64,000 nt of DNA from Chryseobacterium sp. MYb264 (GCF_035974275.1 NZ_CP142422.1:2914001-2978000), one strand, 5' to 3'; counted from the stretch's first letter, positions 9,454 through 18,451 are shown. Numbers and translations are program-made. Notes: generated by a model from the letters alone, not told the origin.

Positions 9454-9576
9454 TACTTAAAAATCAACATCTTAAAGTAAGATATAATTTTTAAGATTAC
9501 TTTTTAACTAAAAAAAATCATTCAGGAATATTTTTTGATAACTTTGGTTGATTAACAATTAAACAAATACAAAACT

Positions 9577-10245
9577 ATGAGTTTAATCGACTTACTGACA
9601 GGAAATACAGGCAATCAGGTGGCTGATCAGGCTGAAAGTAAATTCGGCATCAGTAGAAATCAAATTATTGCTTTATTGGCCGTGGCCGCACCTTTGATCA
9701 TTTCTTATCTCAGAAAAAAATCTCAGGATACCAAAGAAGCAGAAGCTTTGAATAACGCACTGGATAAAGATCATGACGGAAGTATTTTAGATGATGTTTC
9801 GCAAGCTGACGCAAGACAGGATGAAGGAAATTCTATTTTGAGCCATGTTTTCGGAAATGACAAACAAAATGTAGAAAACCAGCTTTCTCAAAATACAGGA
9901 ATTTCCATAGATAAAATCGGACCTATACTGGCCATGCTTGCTCCCGTAATTATGGGATATATTGGTAAAGAAAAGCAACAAAATAATGTGGGCGCCGGAG
10001 GTTTAGGAGATTTGTTAGGCGGAATTCTTGGAAATGCTTCTAACCAGGCACAAGGACAACAATCAAGTCCATTAAATGATATTTTAGGAAGTGTTCTTGG
10101 CAGTGGAAACTCTCAATCTTCAGGTAATCCTTTGAATGATATTCTAGGCAATGTGCTTGGAAGCGGTGGCGGTGGGAACGGCAACCCCAAACAACAAAGC
10201 GGAGGTGGATTAGGTGATTTGCTGGGTGGAATATTCGGAAAATAA
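9577..10245 (+). CDS. DUF937 domain protein (YidB-like)
   Basis: The 222-residue product opens with a DUF937 core: LIDLLTGNTGNQV and an ISRNQIIALLAVAAPLIISY helix. After KDHDGSILDDV comes a second half with KIGPILAMLAPVIMGYIG. The C-terminal third is low complexity, with repeated GLGDLLGGILG / NDILGNVLGSG units rich in Gly, Ser, Asn and Gln. The family is widespread and of unknown function; repeated DUF937 modules suggest self-assembly. A TAACTTTG box at 9539-9546 may be its promoter. A shared bidirectional terminator follows. Confidence 0.85.
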   Translation: MSLIDLLTGNTGNQVADQAESKFGISRNQIIALLAVAAPLIISYLRKKSQDTKEAEALNNALDKDHDGSILDDVSQADARQDEGNSILSHVFGNDKQNVENQLSQNTGISIDKIGPILAMLAPVIMGYIGKEKQQNNVGAGGLGDLLGGILGNASNQAQGQQSSPLNDILGSVLGSGNSQSSGNPLNDILGNVLGSGGGGNGNPKQQSGGGLGDLLGGIFGK

Positions 10246-10264
10246 ATAAAATTTAATTTTGTAT

Positions 10265-10302
10265 AAAAAAAGACCGGAGAGCGATCTCTTCGGTCTTTTT
10301 TT
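10265..10302. terminator. Bidirectional terminator
   Basis: A strong stem (AAAAAGACCGGAGA against TCTCTTCGGTCTTTTT, with small bulges) is flanked by A-runs on the left and T-runs on the right. It serves both the DUF937 gene and the convergent bTHX gene. Confidence 0.85.
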
Positions 10303-10306
10303 ATAG

Positions 10307-10426
10307 TTACTTTTTAGACTTATCTTCCGAATTTTCAAAGGATTTTGAGTTTTTTTTCGGTCTTCTTTTACCGTAACTTCCGTTGTTGATCTTTCCTCTT
10401 CTTGATTTTTTGTCTCCTTTTCCCAT
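10307..10426 (-). CDS. 30S ribosomal protein bTHX
   Basis: A 39-residue, very basic protein starting MGKGDKKSRRGKI, followed by GSYGKRRPK and a charged Ser/Lys tail. This matches bTHX (THX), the small 30S subunit protein that sits at the top of the subunit head, inserted among 16S rRNA elements. Bacteroidota carry it under the same MGKGDKK(S/T)RRGK signature. Start ATG is at 10426 and the TAA at 10307-10309 lies right beside the shared terminator. The gene is easy to miss because of its size. Confidence 0.85.
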   Translation of the reverse strand: MGKGDKKSRRGKINNGSYGKRRPKKNSKSFENSEDKSKK

Positions 10427-10673
10427 AGTAATATAATTTGTTATTATCACGAATTTAAAAAATTTCATTTGAAGAAAGTTCATGATAGCTGTTAAAATTT
10501 TTATAAAGTCATCAGGTAATGAAACTCAACAACTTCCAACCCAACACTATTTTTAACAATTTAATTGAAAAATTACATTAAATTGAATATATAAATTCAA
10601 ATCTTATGAAAACTTCACGAGATCTATCAAAAAAATAAATTAGCTTTGTACATTCCTATAAAGTTAAATTTTT

Positions 10674-11111
10674 ATGAAAAAAATAATCTCTACGACCTTA
10701 GTGTTCGGATTCTGTGTTTTTGCCAACTTCCTTTTTGCACAGCAAATTTCTAAAGACCAGATGACTGCTTTTCAATCTGACAATGTAGAATCTTTTAAGA
10801 CAGCCTTCCCTAAAGAAGATTATAACAAATGTATAGGCGTAAAAGAAAACAGCTATACCCTTTTATCATACAGCATAAAATATGAGAAAAACAATATTTT
10901 CAATTACATGCTGAATAATGGAGCAGATGTAAACAAAGAATGTGATCATCAAACTCCATTAATGGTTGCCGCGAGATACGGAAAAGCTGAAATGGGAAAA
11001 GTTTTATTGAAAAAAGGAGCCAATAAAAATGCTAAAAACAGTAAAGGAGAAACTGCAAAAGATTTTTCAGCAAAATATAAACATCCTGAATTTGCAACAG
11101 TTTTAAAATAA
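10674..11111 (+). CDS. Secreted ankyrin-repeat protein
   Basis: A 145-residue protein with a signal peptide (hydrophobic core at about 7-20, ending NFLFAQQ, cleavage near residue 22). Two to three ankyrin repeats follow: NSYTLLSYSIKYEKN...MLNNGADVNKE and HQTPLMVAARYGKAEMGKVLLKKGANKN, then a capping helix (GETAKDFSAKYKH). It should act outside the cytoplasm as a protein-binding module; the partner is unknown. A TAGCTTTG box lies at 10641-10648. A terminator follows, so it is a single-gene unit. Confidence 0.85.
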   Translation: MKKIISTTLVFGFCVFANFLFAQQISKDQMTAFQSDNVESFKTAFPKEDYNKCIGVKENSYTLLSYSIKYEKNNIFNYMLNNGADVNKECDHQTPLMVAARYGKAEMGKVLLKKGANKNAKNSKGETAKDFSAKYKHPEFATVLK

Positions 11112-11129
11112 ATTAAATCTCATTATATC

Positions 11130-11157
11130 AAAAACTTCCTTACCCGGAAGTTTTTTT
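11130..11157 (+). terminator. Terminator of the ankyrin gene
   Basis: The stem AAAAACTTCC/GGAAGTTTTT with a 6-nt loop is followed by a T-run. Confidence 0.8.
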
Positions 11158-11188
11158 GTTTTTAAAACCTTCAAAAATCTTATCTTTG
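11155..11188 (+). promoter_or_regulatory. Probable aspS promoter
   Basis: TTTG (11155-11158) is 22 bp from TATCTTTG (11181-11188), the Bacteroidota pattern at the long end of accepted spacing. The -33 element overlaps the T-run of the preceding terminator. The leader to aspS would be about 100 nt. Confidence 0.5.
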
Positions 11189-11293
11189 CAGTCGAAAAAT
11201 TCAATGTTCTGGATTTCATGTTTTGGATTTGATATTCAAAACCTTAAACGCAGAACCTTGAACTTTAAATTTTAGAACTTTAAACAAACAATT

Positions 11294-13048
11294 ATGTTTC
11301 GATCGCACACAAACGGAGAATTATCTCTTCAACATCTTAATGAAGAAGTTACACTTTCAGGATGGGTACAAACCATTCGTGATAAAGGATTTATGATTTG
11401 GATAGATCTTCGAGATCGTTACGGAATTACTCAATTATATTTCAATCAAGATATTTCTTCAACGGAAATGATTGAAAATGTAAAAAAATTGGGACGTGAA
11501 TTTGTGATTCAGGTGACAGGAAAAGTAATTGAAAGAACAAGTAAAAATCCCAATATTCCGACAGGCGATATTGAAATTTTAGTTGAAAAATTAACGGTTC
11601 TTAATGAATCTATTCTTCCACCATTTGAAATTGAAGATAAGCTTGATGTAAGTGAAGAGTTAAGAATGAAATACCGTTACTTGGATATCAGAAGAAATCC
11701 GGTAAAAGATAAATTGATCTTCCGTCACAAAATGGCGCAGAAAGTGAGAAATTATCTTTCAGAGGAAGGATTTATCGAAGTTGAAACTCCGGTTTTAATT
11801 AAATCTACACCGGAAGGAGCAAGAGATTTCGTGGTTCCTAGCAGAATGAATCCGGGACAGTTTTACGCTTTGCCGCAATCTCCACAAACTTTCAAACAAT
11901 TGTTAATGGTAGGCGGAATGGATAAATATTTCCAGATTGTAAAATGTTTCCGTGATGAGGATTTAAGAGCCGACAGACAACCGGAATTTACACAAATCGA
12001 CTGTGAAATGGCTTTCGTAGAGCAGGAAGACGTGATGAATGTTTTTGAAGGAATGACGAAAACGTTGATTAAAGATATTACAGGTCAGGAATTCGGAACT
12101 TTCCCAAGAATGACATTTGCTGATGCAATGCAGAAATACGGAAACGACAAACCGGATATCCGTTTCGGGATGGAATTCGTGGAACTGAACGATTTAGTAA
12201 AAGGAAAAGATTTCAAAATATTTGATGAAGCAGAACTGGTTGTCGGAATCAATGTTGAAGGATGTGCAGATTATACAAGAAAACAAATCGATGAGCTTGT
12301 TGATTGGGTAAAAAGACCTCAAATCGGAGCTTCAGGAATGGTTTGGGCTAAATTCCAGAATGACGGGGTAAAAACTTCTTCGGTAAATAAATTCTACAAC
12401 GAGGAAGATTTAGCAAAAATTATCGAAAAATTCGGAGCTAAAGAAGGCGATTTAATGTTGATTCTTTCCGGAAACGAGCACAAAGTAAGAACTCAGCTTT
12501 CTGCGTTGAGAATGGAGCTTGGAAACCGTTTAGGATTGAGAAAAGGTGACGTATTCGCACCCCTTTGGGTTGTTGACTTCCCGTTATTGGAATTTGATGA
12601 AGAAAGCGGACGTTATCACGCAATGCACCACCCTTTCACCTCTCCAAAGCCTGAAGATATTCATTTGTTGGAGACAGACCCAGGAAAAGCAAGAGCCAAC
12701 GCGTACGACATGGTATTGAACGGAAACGAAATCGGCGGAGGTTCTATCAGAATTTTTGATAAAGGTCTTCAGTCTAAAATGTTTGATTTGCTAGGATTCT
12801 CAAAAGAAGAAGCCGAAGCACAGTTCGGATTCCTGATGAACGCATTCAAATACGGAGCTCCGCCTCACGGTGGTTTAGCTTTCGGGTTTGACCGTTTGGT
12901 AGCTATTCTAGATGGAAACGAAGTAATTAGAGATTATATCGCATTCCCTAAAAATAATTCGGGACGTGATGTAATGATCGATGCGCCTTCTTCGATTGCT
13001 GATGAGCAGCTTGATGAATTAGAATTACAATTGAATTTAAAAGCATAA
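11294..13048 (+). CDS. aspS: Aspartyl-tRNA synthetase
   Basis: AspRS charges tRNA-Asp in the cytoplasm. Domains in order: an N-terminal OB anticodon-binding fold ([20 protein letters not shown], about 22-41); class II motif 1 (FIEVETPVL); motif 2 ([18 protein letters not shown], about 219-236); the bacterial GAD insert (about 290-420); and motif 3 ([13 protein letters not shown], near 539-551). The 584 residues are the bacterial length. The bacterial-type protein does not by itself tell whether it is discriminating or non-discriminating. A compact terminator follows the stop. Confidence 0.98.
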   Translation: MFRSHTNGELSLQHLNEEVTLSGWVQTIRDKGFMIWIDLRDRYGITQLYFNQDISSTEMIENVKKLGREFVIQVTGKVIERTSKNPNIPTGDIEILVEKLTVLNESILPPFEIEDKLDVSEELRMKYRYLDIRRNPVKDKLIFRHKMAQKVRNYLSEEGFIEVETPVLIKSTPEGARDFVVPSRMNPGQFYALPQSPQTFKQLLMVGGMDKYFQIVKCFRDEDLRADRQPEFTQIDCEMAFVEQEDVMNVFEGMTKTLIKDITGQEFGTFPRMTFADAMQKYGNDKPDIRFGMEFVELNDLVKGKDFKIFDEAELVVGINVEGCADYTRKQIDELVDWVKRPQIGASGMVWAKFQNDGVKTSSVNKFYNEEDLAKIIEKFGAKEGDLMLILSGNEHKVRTQLSALRMELGNRLGLRKGDVFAPLWVVDFPLLEFDEESGRYHAMHHPFTSPKPEDIHLLETDPGKARANAYDMVLNGNEIGGGSIRIFDKGLQSKMFDLLGFSKEEAEAQFGFLMNAFKYGAPPHGGLAFGFDRLVAILDGNEVIRDYIAFPKNNSGRDVMIDAPSSIADEQLDELELQLNLKA

Positions 13049-13052
13049 ATTA

Positions 13053-13081
13053 GAAGCGGAGATTTTTTCTCCGCTTTTTTT
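13053..13081 (+). terminator. Terminator of aspS
   Basis: The perfect stem AAGCGGAGA/TCTCCGCTT with a T-loop and T-run ends just 4 bp before the next gene's ATG, so that gene is either leaderless-like or depends on read-through. Confidence 0.9.
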
Positions 13082-13084
13082 ATT

Positions 13085-13612
13085 ATGAAAAACCTGATCT
13101 CCTCCCTTGTAACTTTGGGATATATTTCTGCAATAATTACTATTGTTTCTTTTGCTATAGTAATTATAAAGAAGTGCCTTTACTATCCTTCAGACATAAG
13201 AAGAGAAGCCTCAAAGAAGACAACAAAAATCTTCTATATCACAGGATGCTGTATGGTATTTAGCTCTATTTGTTTTTTAGGGGCAAAAGAAATTATTGAA
13301 TATGATTTTAAAAGAACTCTGAAACAGCATACTATTATTTCTGCAGATATTGAAAATATTTTCTTTAGTCAAACCGACATAGAAGGTGTTTTTGATCATT
13401 TTGAATCTGATGAAGGTCGTTATCGATGTGAAAGTTTTACGGCTATAATTAATCTAGATGATAACGAATATATTCCGATTGAAATCATAAGACATTGTTA
13501 TGAAAAGAACAGATATATTATTATTTCTAAGCAATATAGTATAGATTCCACGATTGGAGATATTCGGACTGATAAATTTAACCATATTCAAAAAGACACT
13601 ATCACTCAATAA
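13085..13612 (+). CDS. Unrecognised membrane protein (175 residues)
   Basis: Two hydrophobic segments (about residues 8-30 and 49-67) flank a basic cytoplasmic loop (YPSDIRREASKKTTK). They are followed by a soluble C-terminal part of about 100 residues with mixed charges (DIEGVFDHFESDEGRYRCE). I recognise no family. The start lies 4 bp past the aspS terminator with no obvious promoter of its own. The codon use is more A+T-rich and Ile-rich than aspS, and a frameshifted small ORF follows immediately, so this 13.1-13.8 kb patch looks accessory. Confidence 0.6.
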   Translation: MKNLISSLVTLGYISAIITIVSFAIVIIKKCLYYPSDIRREASKKTTKIFYITGCCMVFSSICFLGAKEIIEYDFKRTLKQHTIISADIENIFFSQTDIEGVFDHFESDEGRYRCESFTAIINLDDNEYIPIEIIRHCYEKNRYIIISKQYSIDSTIGDIRTDKFNHIQKDTITQ

Positions 13613-13615
13613 ATT

Positions 13616-13767
13616 ATGTCAAAACAAGAATTCATTCAATTCATAGAAAATCTTAGATCACAATTGATATGGGAACACCTTTTACTTATTTAGTTAATAA
13701 GGAAGAAACTGAACAGTATCAATACATTTTAGATTTTTTAAATAAAAAGTCGAAATTAAAGAAATAA
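13616..13767 (+). pseudogene. Frameshifted ~50-residue ORF
   Basis: A 25-codon frame starts at the ATG at 13616 (MSKQEFIQFIENLRSQ). A second frame (13669-13767) reads MGTPFTYLVNKEETEQYQY and ends in KKSKLKK. Adding one base near 13666 would join them as a smooth ~50-residue acidic/basic helical protein (...RSQ-IDMGTP...). It starts 3 bp after the preceding membrane protein's stop, so the two may have been a pair. Either a real single-base deletion or a sequencing error would explain it. Family unknown. Confidence 0.4.
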
Positions 13768-14499
13768 TTACGGCAACTTCGCCACCAAACTCTCCGGCAA
13801 CATTTTCAAAATCAAATAAATCATTTTCCATTTGAAATTCGGCACGATCGTAAAAGAATTCCCAGCATTTACAATATATTTTGCTACATAATCTGGTTCC
13901 ATCATTAAAGATTCATTCAATTGTAATCCTTCATTTATTTTTGTTCGGATATAGCCAATGACCAAAGCATTCACTTGTATATTTCTTGAAGCTAATTCCT
14001 GTCTTAAACCAGCCAGATACGTAGTAAAAGCTGCCTTTGTACTTCCGTAAACGAAATTACTTTTTCGACCTCTTACTCCAGAAAGAGAAGATAACCCGAT
14101 AATTCTTTCTAAATTTTTATTGTCTGTATCTGTCGCAATAATATTCAGAATAGAAACAGCGCCCATATAGTTTACCAACATCATTTGCTGGGTGCCTTTG
14201 AAATCTTTCAACGCTTTTTCATTGTCTACTAAAAATCCTGCAGCATAAACGACAATATGAGGTTTTATAGGAAGTTCATCGTAAAATTTTTGGTGAGAAT
14301 CAAAATCAACCGAATCGAATGATAGAATTCTTACTTTTTCAATAAGATTGTTATCCTGAACAAATTCTTCCAAAGATTGTGTATTTCGGGAAGCTGCAAT
14401 GACAGACAATCCTTTCTGAATGTATTGTTTGATACTTTGTTTGGCTACATCGGAATTTGCCCCTAAAATGAGAACGGTTTTGCTTGTGTTTTGATTCAT
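13768..14499 (-). CDS. Short-chain dehydrogenase/reductase
   Basis: A classical SDR of 243 residues: N-terminal nucleotide site LILGANSDVAK (a variant of TGxxxGxG, about 10-20), YAAG in place of NAG (about 88-91), active-site Ser in LSSLSGVRG (about 137-145), and YGSTKAA carrying the YxxxK pair (about 151-157). The C-terminal hydrophobic stretch suggests membrane association. The GANSD motif is shared with DprE2-type enzymes acting on polyprenyl-phosphate sugars, but no DprE1 partner is adjacent, so the substrate is open. A TATCTTTG box stands only 5 bp before the ATG. Confidence 0.85.
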   Translation of the reverse strand: MNQNTSKTVLILGANSDVAKQSIKQYIQKGLSVIAASRNTQSLEEFVQDNNLIEKVRILSFDSVDFDSHQKFYDELPIKPHIVVYAAGFLVDNEKALKDFKGTQQMMLVNYMGAVSILNIIATDTDNKNLERIIGLSSLSGVRGRKSNFVYGSTKAAFTTYLAGLRQELASRNIQVNALVIGYIRTKINEGLQLNESLMMEPDYVAKYIVNAGNSFTIVPNFKWKMIYLILKMLPESLVAKLP

Positions 14500-14580
14500 T
14501 GGACAAAGATATTTCTTTTTTTAAACACTAATTGCACTAATTTTTTCACCAATGACACTAATCCTGATTTTTAAATTATA

Positions 14581-14662
14581 AAGGCTTCGACAGGCTCAGC
14601 CTGACAGTGGATAATAATTATGGATAGTATTAGCATTGTCAGGCTGAGCGGAGTTGAAGCCC
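14581..14662. repeat. Palindromic intergenic repeat
   Basis: Two inverted arms, CTTCGACAGGCTCAGCCTGA (about 14585-14604) and its near complement (about 14637-14661), enclose a 30-bp A+T-rich spacer. GGCTTCGAC...GCTCAGCCTGACA arms of this type recur in flavobacterial intergenic regions. The rest of the 344-bp gap (14500-14843) shows no ORF. Confidence 0.7.
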
Positions 14663-14775
14663 TTCATTTTTTCAAGTGAAATGATAATCTTAGTTGAAAT
14701 AATAACCCAGATTCCTACAGAATGACAAATTTGGATATTACAAATACTGCTAACATTGAGTTACTATACATTATA

Positions 14776-14816
14776 AAAAGTTTCGGCGGGGTGAGCTTTG
14801 CTCACCCCGCCGAAAC
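14776..14816 (-). terminator. Strong hairpin terminating nusB-DUF1573-yajC
   Basis: A perfect 17-bp G+C-rich stem (GTTTCGGCGGGGTGAGC) with a TTT loop is followed on the reverse strand by CTTTTTATAATG. It lies 28 bp after the yajC stop. It is far more stable than the other terminators here. Confidence 0.85.
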
Positions 14817-14843
14817 GAAATATCTTTCAAAAAACAAAAAGAA

Positions 14844-15227
14844 TTACTTCTTCTCAGTTTCTATTTCTTTTTTGTCAGCAGCCTTTTCTGCCGTTTTTTC
14901 AGCAGCTTTTGCTTTATCTCCAAAACGTGTTTCTGTAAATTCTCTTGAAACAGCCGCTTTTTCGAATTTCAGTTTTCCTGATAAAGTTTCAATTACGAAA
15001 CCATCATCCTGAACCTGAGCAATTCTTCCGTGAAGACCTGAAGTAAGAACTACTCTGGTTCCCACTTTCAATGTTTCCTGAAAGTTTTTCTCCTGCTTCT
15101 GCTTTTTCATTTGCGGTCTTATCATTAAGAAATAAAACCCTACAAACATTACCCCCATCATGATCAGCATCATGGAAGAATTTCCTCCCTGAGGCGTTGC
15201 CTGTAAAAAGATTGATAACGTATTCAT
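14844..15227 (-). CDS. yajC: Preprotein translocase accessory subunit YajC
   Basis: YajC accompanies SecDF at the Sec translocon in the inner membrane. The 127-residue protein has one membrane helix (about 19-38, ending FYFLMIRPQMKKQ, the family hallmark), and then the beta-rich domain with VGTRVVLTSGLHGRIAQV and DDGFVIETLSGKLKFEKAAV. An Ala/Lys/Glu-rich tail (AEKTAEKAADKK) is probably unstructured. It is the last gene of the nusB-DUF1573-yajC operon, 4 bp after its neighbour. Confidence 0.95.
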   Translation of the reverse strand: MNTLSIFLQATPQGGNSSMMLIMMGVMFVGFYFLMIRPQMKKQKQEKNFQETLKVGTRVVLTSGLHGRIAQVQDDGFVIETLSGKLKFEKAAVSREFTETRFGDKAKAAEKTAEKAADKKEIETEKK

Positions 15228-15231
15228 GATA

Positions 15232-15741
15232 TTATGGTTGAATATTCGCAGTGAATGTTAATTTAATAGGCGCTTTTTCTACATTTGCGTAAACATCAGC
15301 AAATTTGCTCACGTTTCCGTCGAAATTTGAAGAATCGAAATGTAGAGTGATTTTTCCTTTTTTACCTGGCAAAATCGGGTCTTTTGTGAAATCAGGAGCC
15401 GTACATCCGCATCCAGGCTTTACTTCAGAAATTACCAAAGGATTTGTTCCTGTATTTGTTACTTCATATACGTGCTCTACTTTGTCTCCTTTTTTGATGT
15501 TTCCAAAATCGAAGTTGCTTTCAGAAAGCGCGATTGAAGTAGATGGCTGGTTAGAAACTGGAGCCGCAGCCGTTGCATCAGCAGATACAGGAGCCACAGC
15601 AGAATCAGCAGGAGTTGCAGTTGCAGCCGTAGAATCTGTAGCGACAGCATCAGCACCCTGAGCTTCTGTGTTTTCTTTTTTACAAGAAACTAAACCAAAG
15701 CCTATGATAGATAAGGCGATAATTGATAACGTCTTTTTCAT
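15232..15741 (-). CDS. DUF1573 lipoprotein
   Basis: A 169-residue lipoprotein: signal with lipobox FGLVSC (Cys20), then an Ala/Thr/Asp-rich linker (about 25-70), then a DUF1573 domain. The domain is an immunoglobulin-like fold starting FDFGNIKKGDKVEHVYEVTN and containing the typical PGCGCTAPD Cys pair (about 109-113). The family is common in Bacteroidota envelopes and its role is unknown. It sits 11 bp after nusB and 4 bp before yajC in one operon. Confidence 0.9.
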   Translation of the reverse strand: MKKTLSIIALSIIGFGLVSCKKENTEAQGADAVATDSTAATATPADSAVAPVSADATAAAPVSNQPSTSIALSESNFDFGNIKKGDKVEHVYEVTNTGTNPLVISEVKPGCGCTAPDFTKDPILPGKKGKITLHFDSSNFDGNVSKFADVYANVEKAPIKLTFTANIQP

Positions 15742-15752
15742 ATTTAAAATAT

Positions 15753-16658
15753 TTATATTCTATTTAAATCTTTACAATATTTATCTAAAATACCGTTGAT
15801 GAAGATATTCGAACGGTCTGTTGCAAATACTTTAGCAACCTCAATATATTCATTAATAATAACTCTTGAAGGGGTAAAAGGGAAGTTGTCCAGCTCCGCG
15901 ATCGCCGTTGATAAGATTACTTTATCCATTAAAGAAACTCTTTCCAGATCCCAGTTTTCTAATCTTTCAGCAAGCTTTTTTTCGTTAGTTTCCCAGCTGT
16001 CTAGGGTATTTCTAAGAAGTTTCATTGCGAAAGTTTTATCTTCTTCATCTTTAATCATTTTAATTAAAGTTCTGCTTTCTTCATCTTCTTTCAGGAAACC
16101 GATTGTTTTTTGAACCATAGAATTCGCGATGTGAATATCATCGTACCAAGAAAGTTCTTTATCACCAAGATAATCATGGAAATCATCATTCTCGGCAATA
16201 TATCTTAAGAATAATTTTCCGATAAATTTTTGATCATCTTCAAAAGAATATCCTTCTTCTTTCATGAAATCCTGATAACGCTTTCCTGCTGTCATTCTCT
16301 GGAAGGTTTTCACCAACAGATCATCATGCAAATCCCATTTCAACTGCTTGTGCTGTCCGGTAAAAAATAATCTCTCAGGGTTTTCCTCAAGTTTAATTAA
16401 TACCTGATTGTTGATGAATTTCTGGTTCGGGTTTACATCAGCATCACTTTTAATATACTTATTCTTTCCAATCTCAATTTGGTGTTCAGCCAATTCTTTA
16501 AGAGAAACCAAGAAATTTAGCTGGTAGATATAGAGATGATAGATTTTCTCTATTCCGGCAAACATGTTTTTCTCTAAAACATCAAACTTTACAGGATTCT
16601 GGTAATAAGAATACACAGTCTGTACTACTTTTTCACGGATTTGTCGTCTTCCTAACAT
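15753..16658 (-). CDS. nusB: Transcription antitermination factor NusB, long Bacteroidota form
   Basis: NusB binds boxA RNA with NusE (S10) during rRNA transcription. The N-terminus MLGRRQIREKVVQTVYSYYQ is the RNA-binding arginine-rich helix. The C-terminus has the conserved VSLMDKVILSTAIAELDNFP and the RVIINEYIEVAKVFATDRSNIFINGILDK blocks. At 301 residues it is about twice the length of the E. coli protein, with an extra helical region inserted (about 60-180), as usual for Bacteroidota. It heads the operon; a TATCTTTG box lies at 16681-16688. Confidence 0.95.
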   Translation of the reverse strand: MLGRRQIREKVVQTVYSYYQNPVKFDVLEKNMFAGIEKIYHLYIYQLNFLVSLKELAEHQIEIGKNKYIKSDADVNPNQKFINNQVLIKLEENPERLFFTGQHKQLKWDLHDDLLVKTFQRMTAGKRYQDFMKEEGYSFEDDQKFIGKLFLRYIAENDDFHDYLGDKELSWYDDIHIANSMVQKTIGFLKEDEESRTLIKMIKDEEDKTFAMKLLRNTLDSWETNEKKLAERLENWDLERVSLMDKVILSTAIAELDNFPFTPSRVIINEYIEVAKVFATDRSNIFINGILDKYCKDLNRI

Positions 16659-16749
16659 TCAAAGAGCTTTTTAATGGCTGCAAAGATACAAAATTTAAAA
16701 TTGATGAAATTCGTAATCTGATCACATTTTCGTAATTTTGTAAAACTAT

Positions 16750-18411
16750 ATGAAAGCGCTTAAAACCTTAAACCCTTATTTTTTAAAGCACAAAATATTA
16801 TTATTTTGGGGGGTATTATTCATCATCACCAGTAATTTTTTCAACATATATAAAGTTCAGTTTGTAGGAAAATCTGTCGACGAACTCACAAAAAACGGGA
16901 ATCTTGGCTTTAACAATCAAGTTCTGATTTACGTTGCCATTATTGTTGGCTGTTCTTTACTGACCGGATTTTTCACCTTTATGATGCGACAAACCATTAT
17001 CGTTGCCTCCAGAAGAATTGAATACGAACTGAAAAATAAAATCTACAGACATTACCAGGAGCTTTCTTTAACGGATTATAAGCAAACAACAATTGGAGAT
17101 TTAATGAACCGATTAAGCGAAGATGTTGTTGCGGTAAGAATGTACCTTGGGCCGGGAGTAATGTATGTTGCCAATTTAATCGTTTTGGTGATTATCACAG
17201 CAATCTATATGGTAAAAACGGACGCCTCCATGACGCTCTGGACCTTGCTTCCCCTTCCTGTTTTATCATTTGCTATTTATAAAGTAAGTTCTATCATTAA
17301 TAAAAAGTCGAAGATCATGCAGAAAAGCCAGTCTGCGATTTCCACTTTTGTACAGGATAGTTTTTCGGGAATCCGTGTGGTAAAATATTTCGCAAGAGAA
17401 AAATATATCGAGAAAAATTATGGGATAAAAGTAACCGATTATCAGGATAAAGCACTCGATTTAGCGAAAACAGAAGCTTATTTCTTTACCATTATTTTAT
17501 TTGTTATCGGATTATTAAATGTTGCGATTATCTGGATTGGCGGACAGAAATATATTGACGGACAATTAAGCATCGGTAAGATCGCTGATTTCTTTATGTA
17601 TATTAACACCCTGATCTTCCCTTTCTCTATGGTGGGTTGGGTAACTTCTGTTAATCAGAGAGCTGAAGCATCCATGCAGAGAATTAATGAGTTTATGGAT
17701 AAAAAATCTGAGATCGTAAATAAAAACTTTGAAAATTATACGATTAAAGGTGAAATTGAATTCAGAAACGTTTCTTACGTGTATCCGAATACAGGAATTA
17801 GAGCCCTGCATAATTTAAGCTTTAAAATCAATGCCGGAGAATCTTTAGCCATCATGGGAAAAACCGGAAGCGGAAAATCTACCCTTGCCCTGCTTCTTTG
17901 CCGACTGATAGATCCTACCGAAGGTGAAATTTTAATCGACGGAAAAAATCTGAAGGAGCATAATTTGGAAAACTACAGAAATTTCATTGGCTATATTCCT
18001 CAGGAAAGTTATCTTTTCTCAGACTCTATTGAAAATAATATCGGGTTTGCCATCGACAGCCCATCTCACGAAAAAGTGGTAGAATATGCCAAAATCGCGG
18101 ATGTGGATAAAAATATTGTTGAGTTTAAAGAACAGTATAATACCATGGTTGGTGAACGCGGGGTGATGCTTTCGGGAGGGCAAAAACAGAGAATCTGTAT
18201 CGCAAGAGCCTTAATAAAGAACCCGAATATCATCATTTTCGATGATTCCCTGTCTGCTTTGGATACCGAAACCGAACAGAATATCCTGGAAAATATCGAC
18301 CGTAAAATCAGGAATGCGACTTCCATAATCATCACACACAGAGAGTCTAGCGCTCAGAGAGCAGATAAAATCATCAACCTTAGTGAAATTACCAATTCTG
18401 TAACGGCTTAG
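16750..18411 (+). CDS. ABC exporter, fused permease-ATPase (MdlA/YheI or MsbA-like)
   Basis: A half-transporter of 553 residues. Six membrane helices (about 15-290) carry the exporter fold and its coupling segments. The ATPase has Walker A GKTGSGKST (370-378), Q-loop YIPQES, signature LSGGQKQ (474-480), Walker B IIIFDDS (494-500) and an ITHR H-loop. The catalytic base after Walker B is Asp, not the usual Glu (FDDSLSALD). This DDSLSA form is typical of MdlA/YheI-type subunits that work in heterodimers, but no partner gene is adjacent. Lipid or multidrug export are both possible. It diverges from nusB; a TAATTTTG box stands at 16733-16740. Confidence 0.85.
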   Translation: MKALKTLNPYFLKHKILLFWGVLFIITSNFFNIYKVQFVGKSVDELTKNGNLGFNNQVLIYVAIIVGCSLLTGFFTFMMRQTIIVASRRIEYELKNKIYRHYQELSLTDYKQTTIGDLMNRLSEDVVAVRMYLGPGVMYVANLIVLVIITAIYMVKTDASMTLWTLLPLPVLSFAIYKVSSIINKKSKIMQKSQSAISTFVQDSFSGIRVVKYFAREKYIEKNYGIKVTDYQDKALDLAKTEAYFFTIILFVIGLLNVAIIWIGGQKYIDGQLSIGKIADFFMYINTLIFPFSMVGWVTSVNQRAEASMQRINEFMDKKSEIVNKNFENYTIKGEIEFRNVSYVYPNTGIRALHNLSFKINAGESLAIMGKTGSGKSTLALLLCRLIDPTEGEILIDGKNLKEHNLENYRNFIGYIPQESYLFSDSIENNIGFAIDSPSHEKVVEYAKIADVDKNIVEFKEQYNTMVGERGVMLSGGQKQRICIARALIKNPNIIIFDDSLSALDTETEQNILENIDRKIRNATSIIITHRESSAQRADKIINLSEITNSVTA

Positions 18412-18451
18412 CCTATTTATTCATAAATGTTAAATAAATCATAAAAAAAAT

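Noticed and set aside
10482..10556. 24-codon ORF starting MIAVKIFIKSSGNE
   Set aside because: No promoter, no terminator and no recognisable product; too short to support.
14722..15012. 96-codon forward ORF
   Set aside because: It overlaps the terminator hairpin and the antisense strand of yajC; no coding character.
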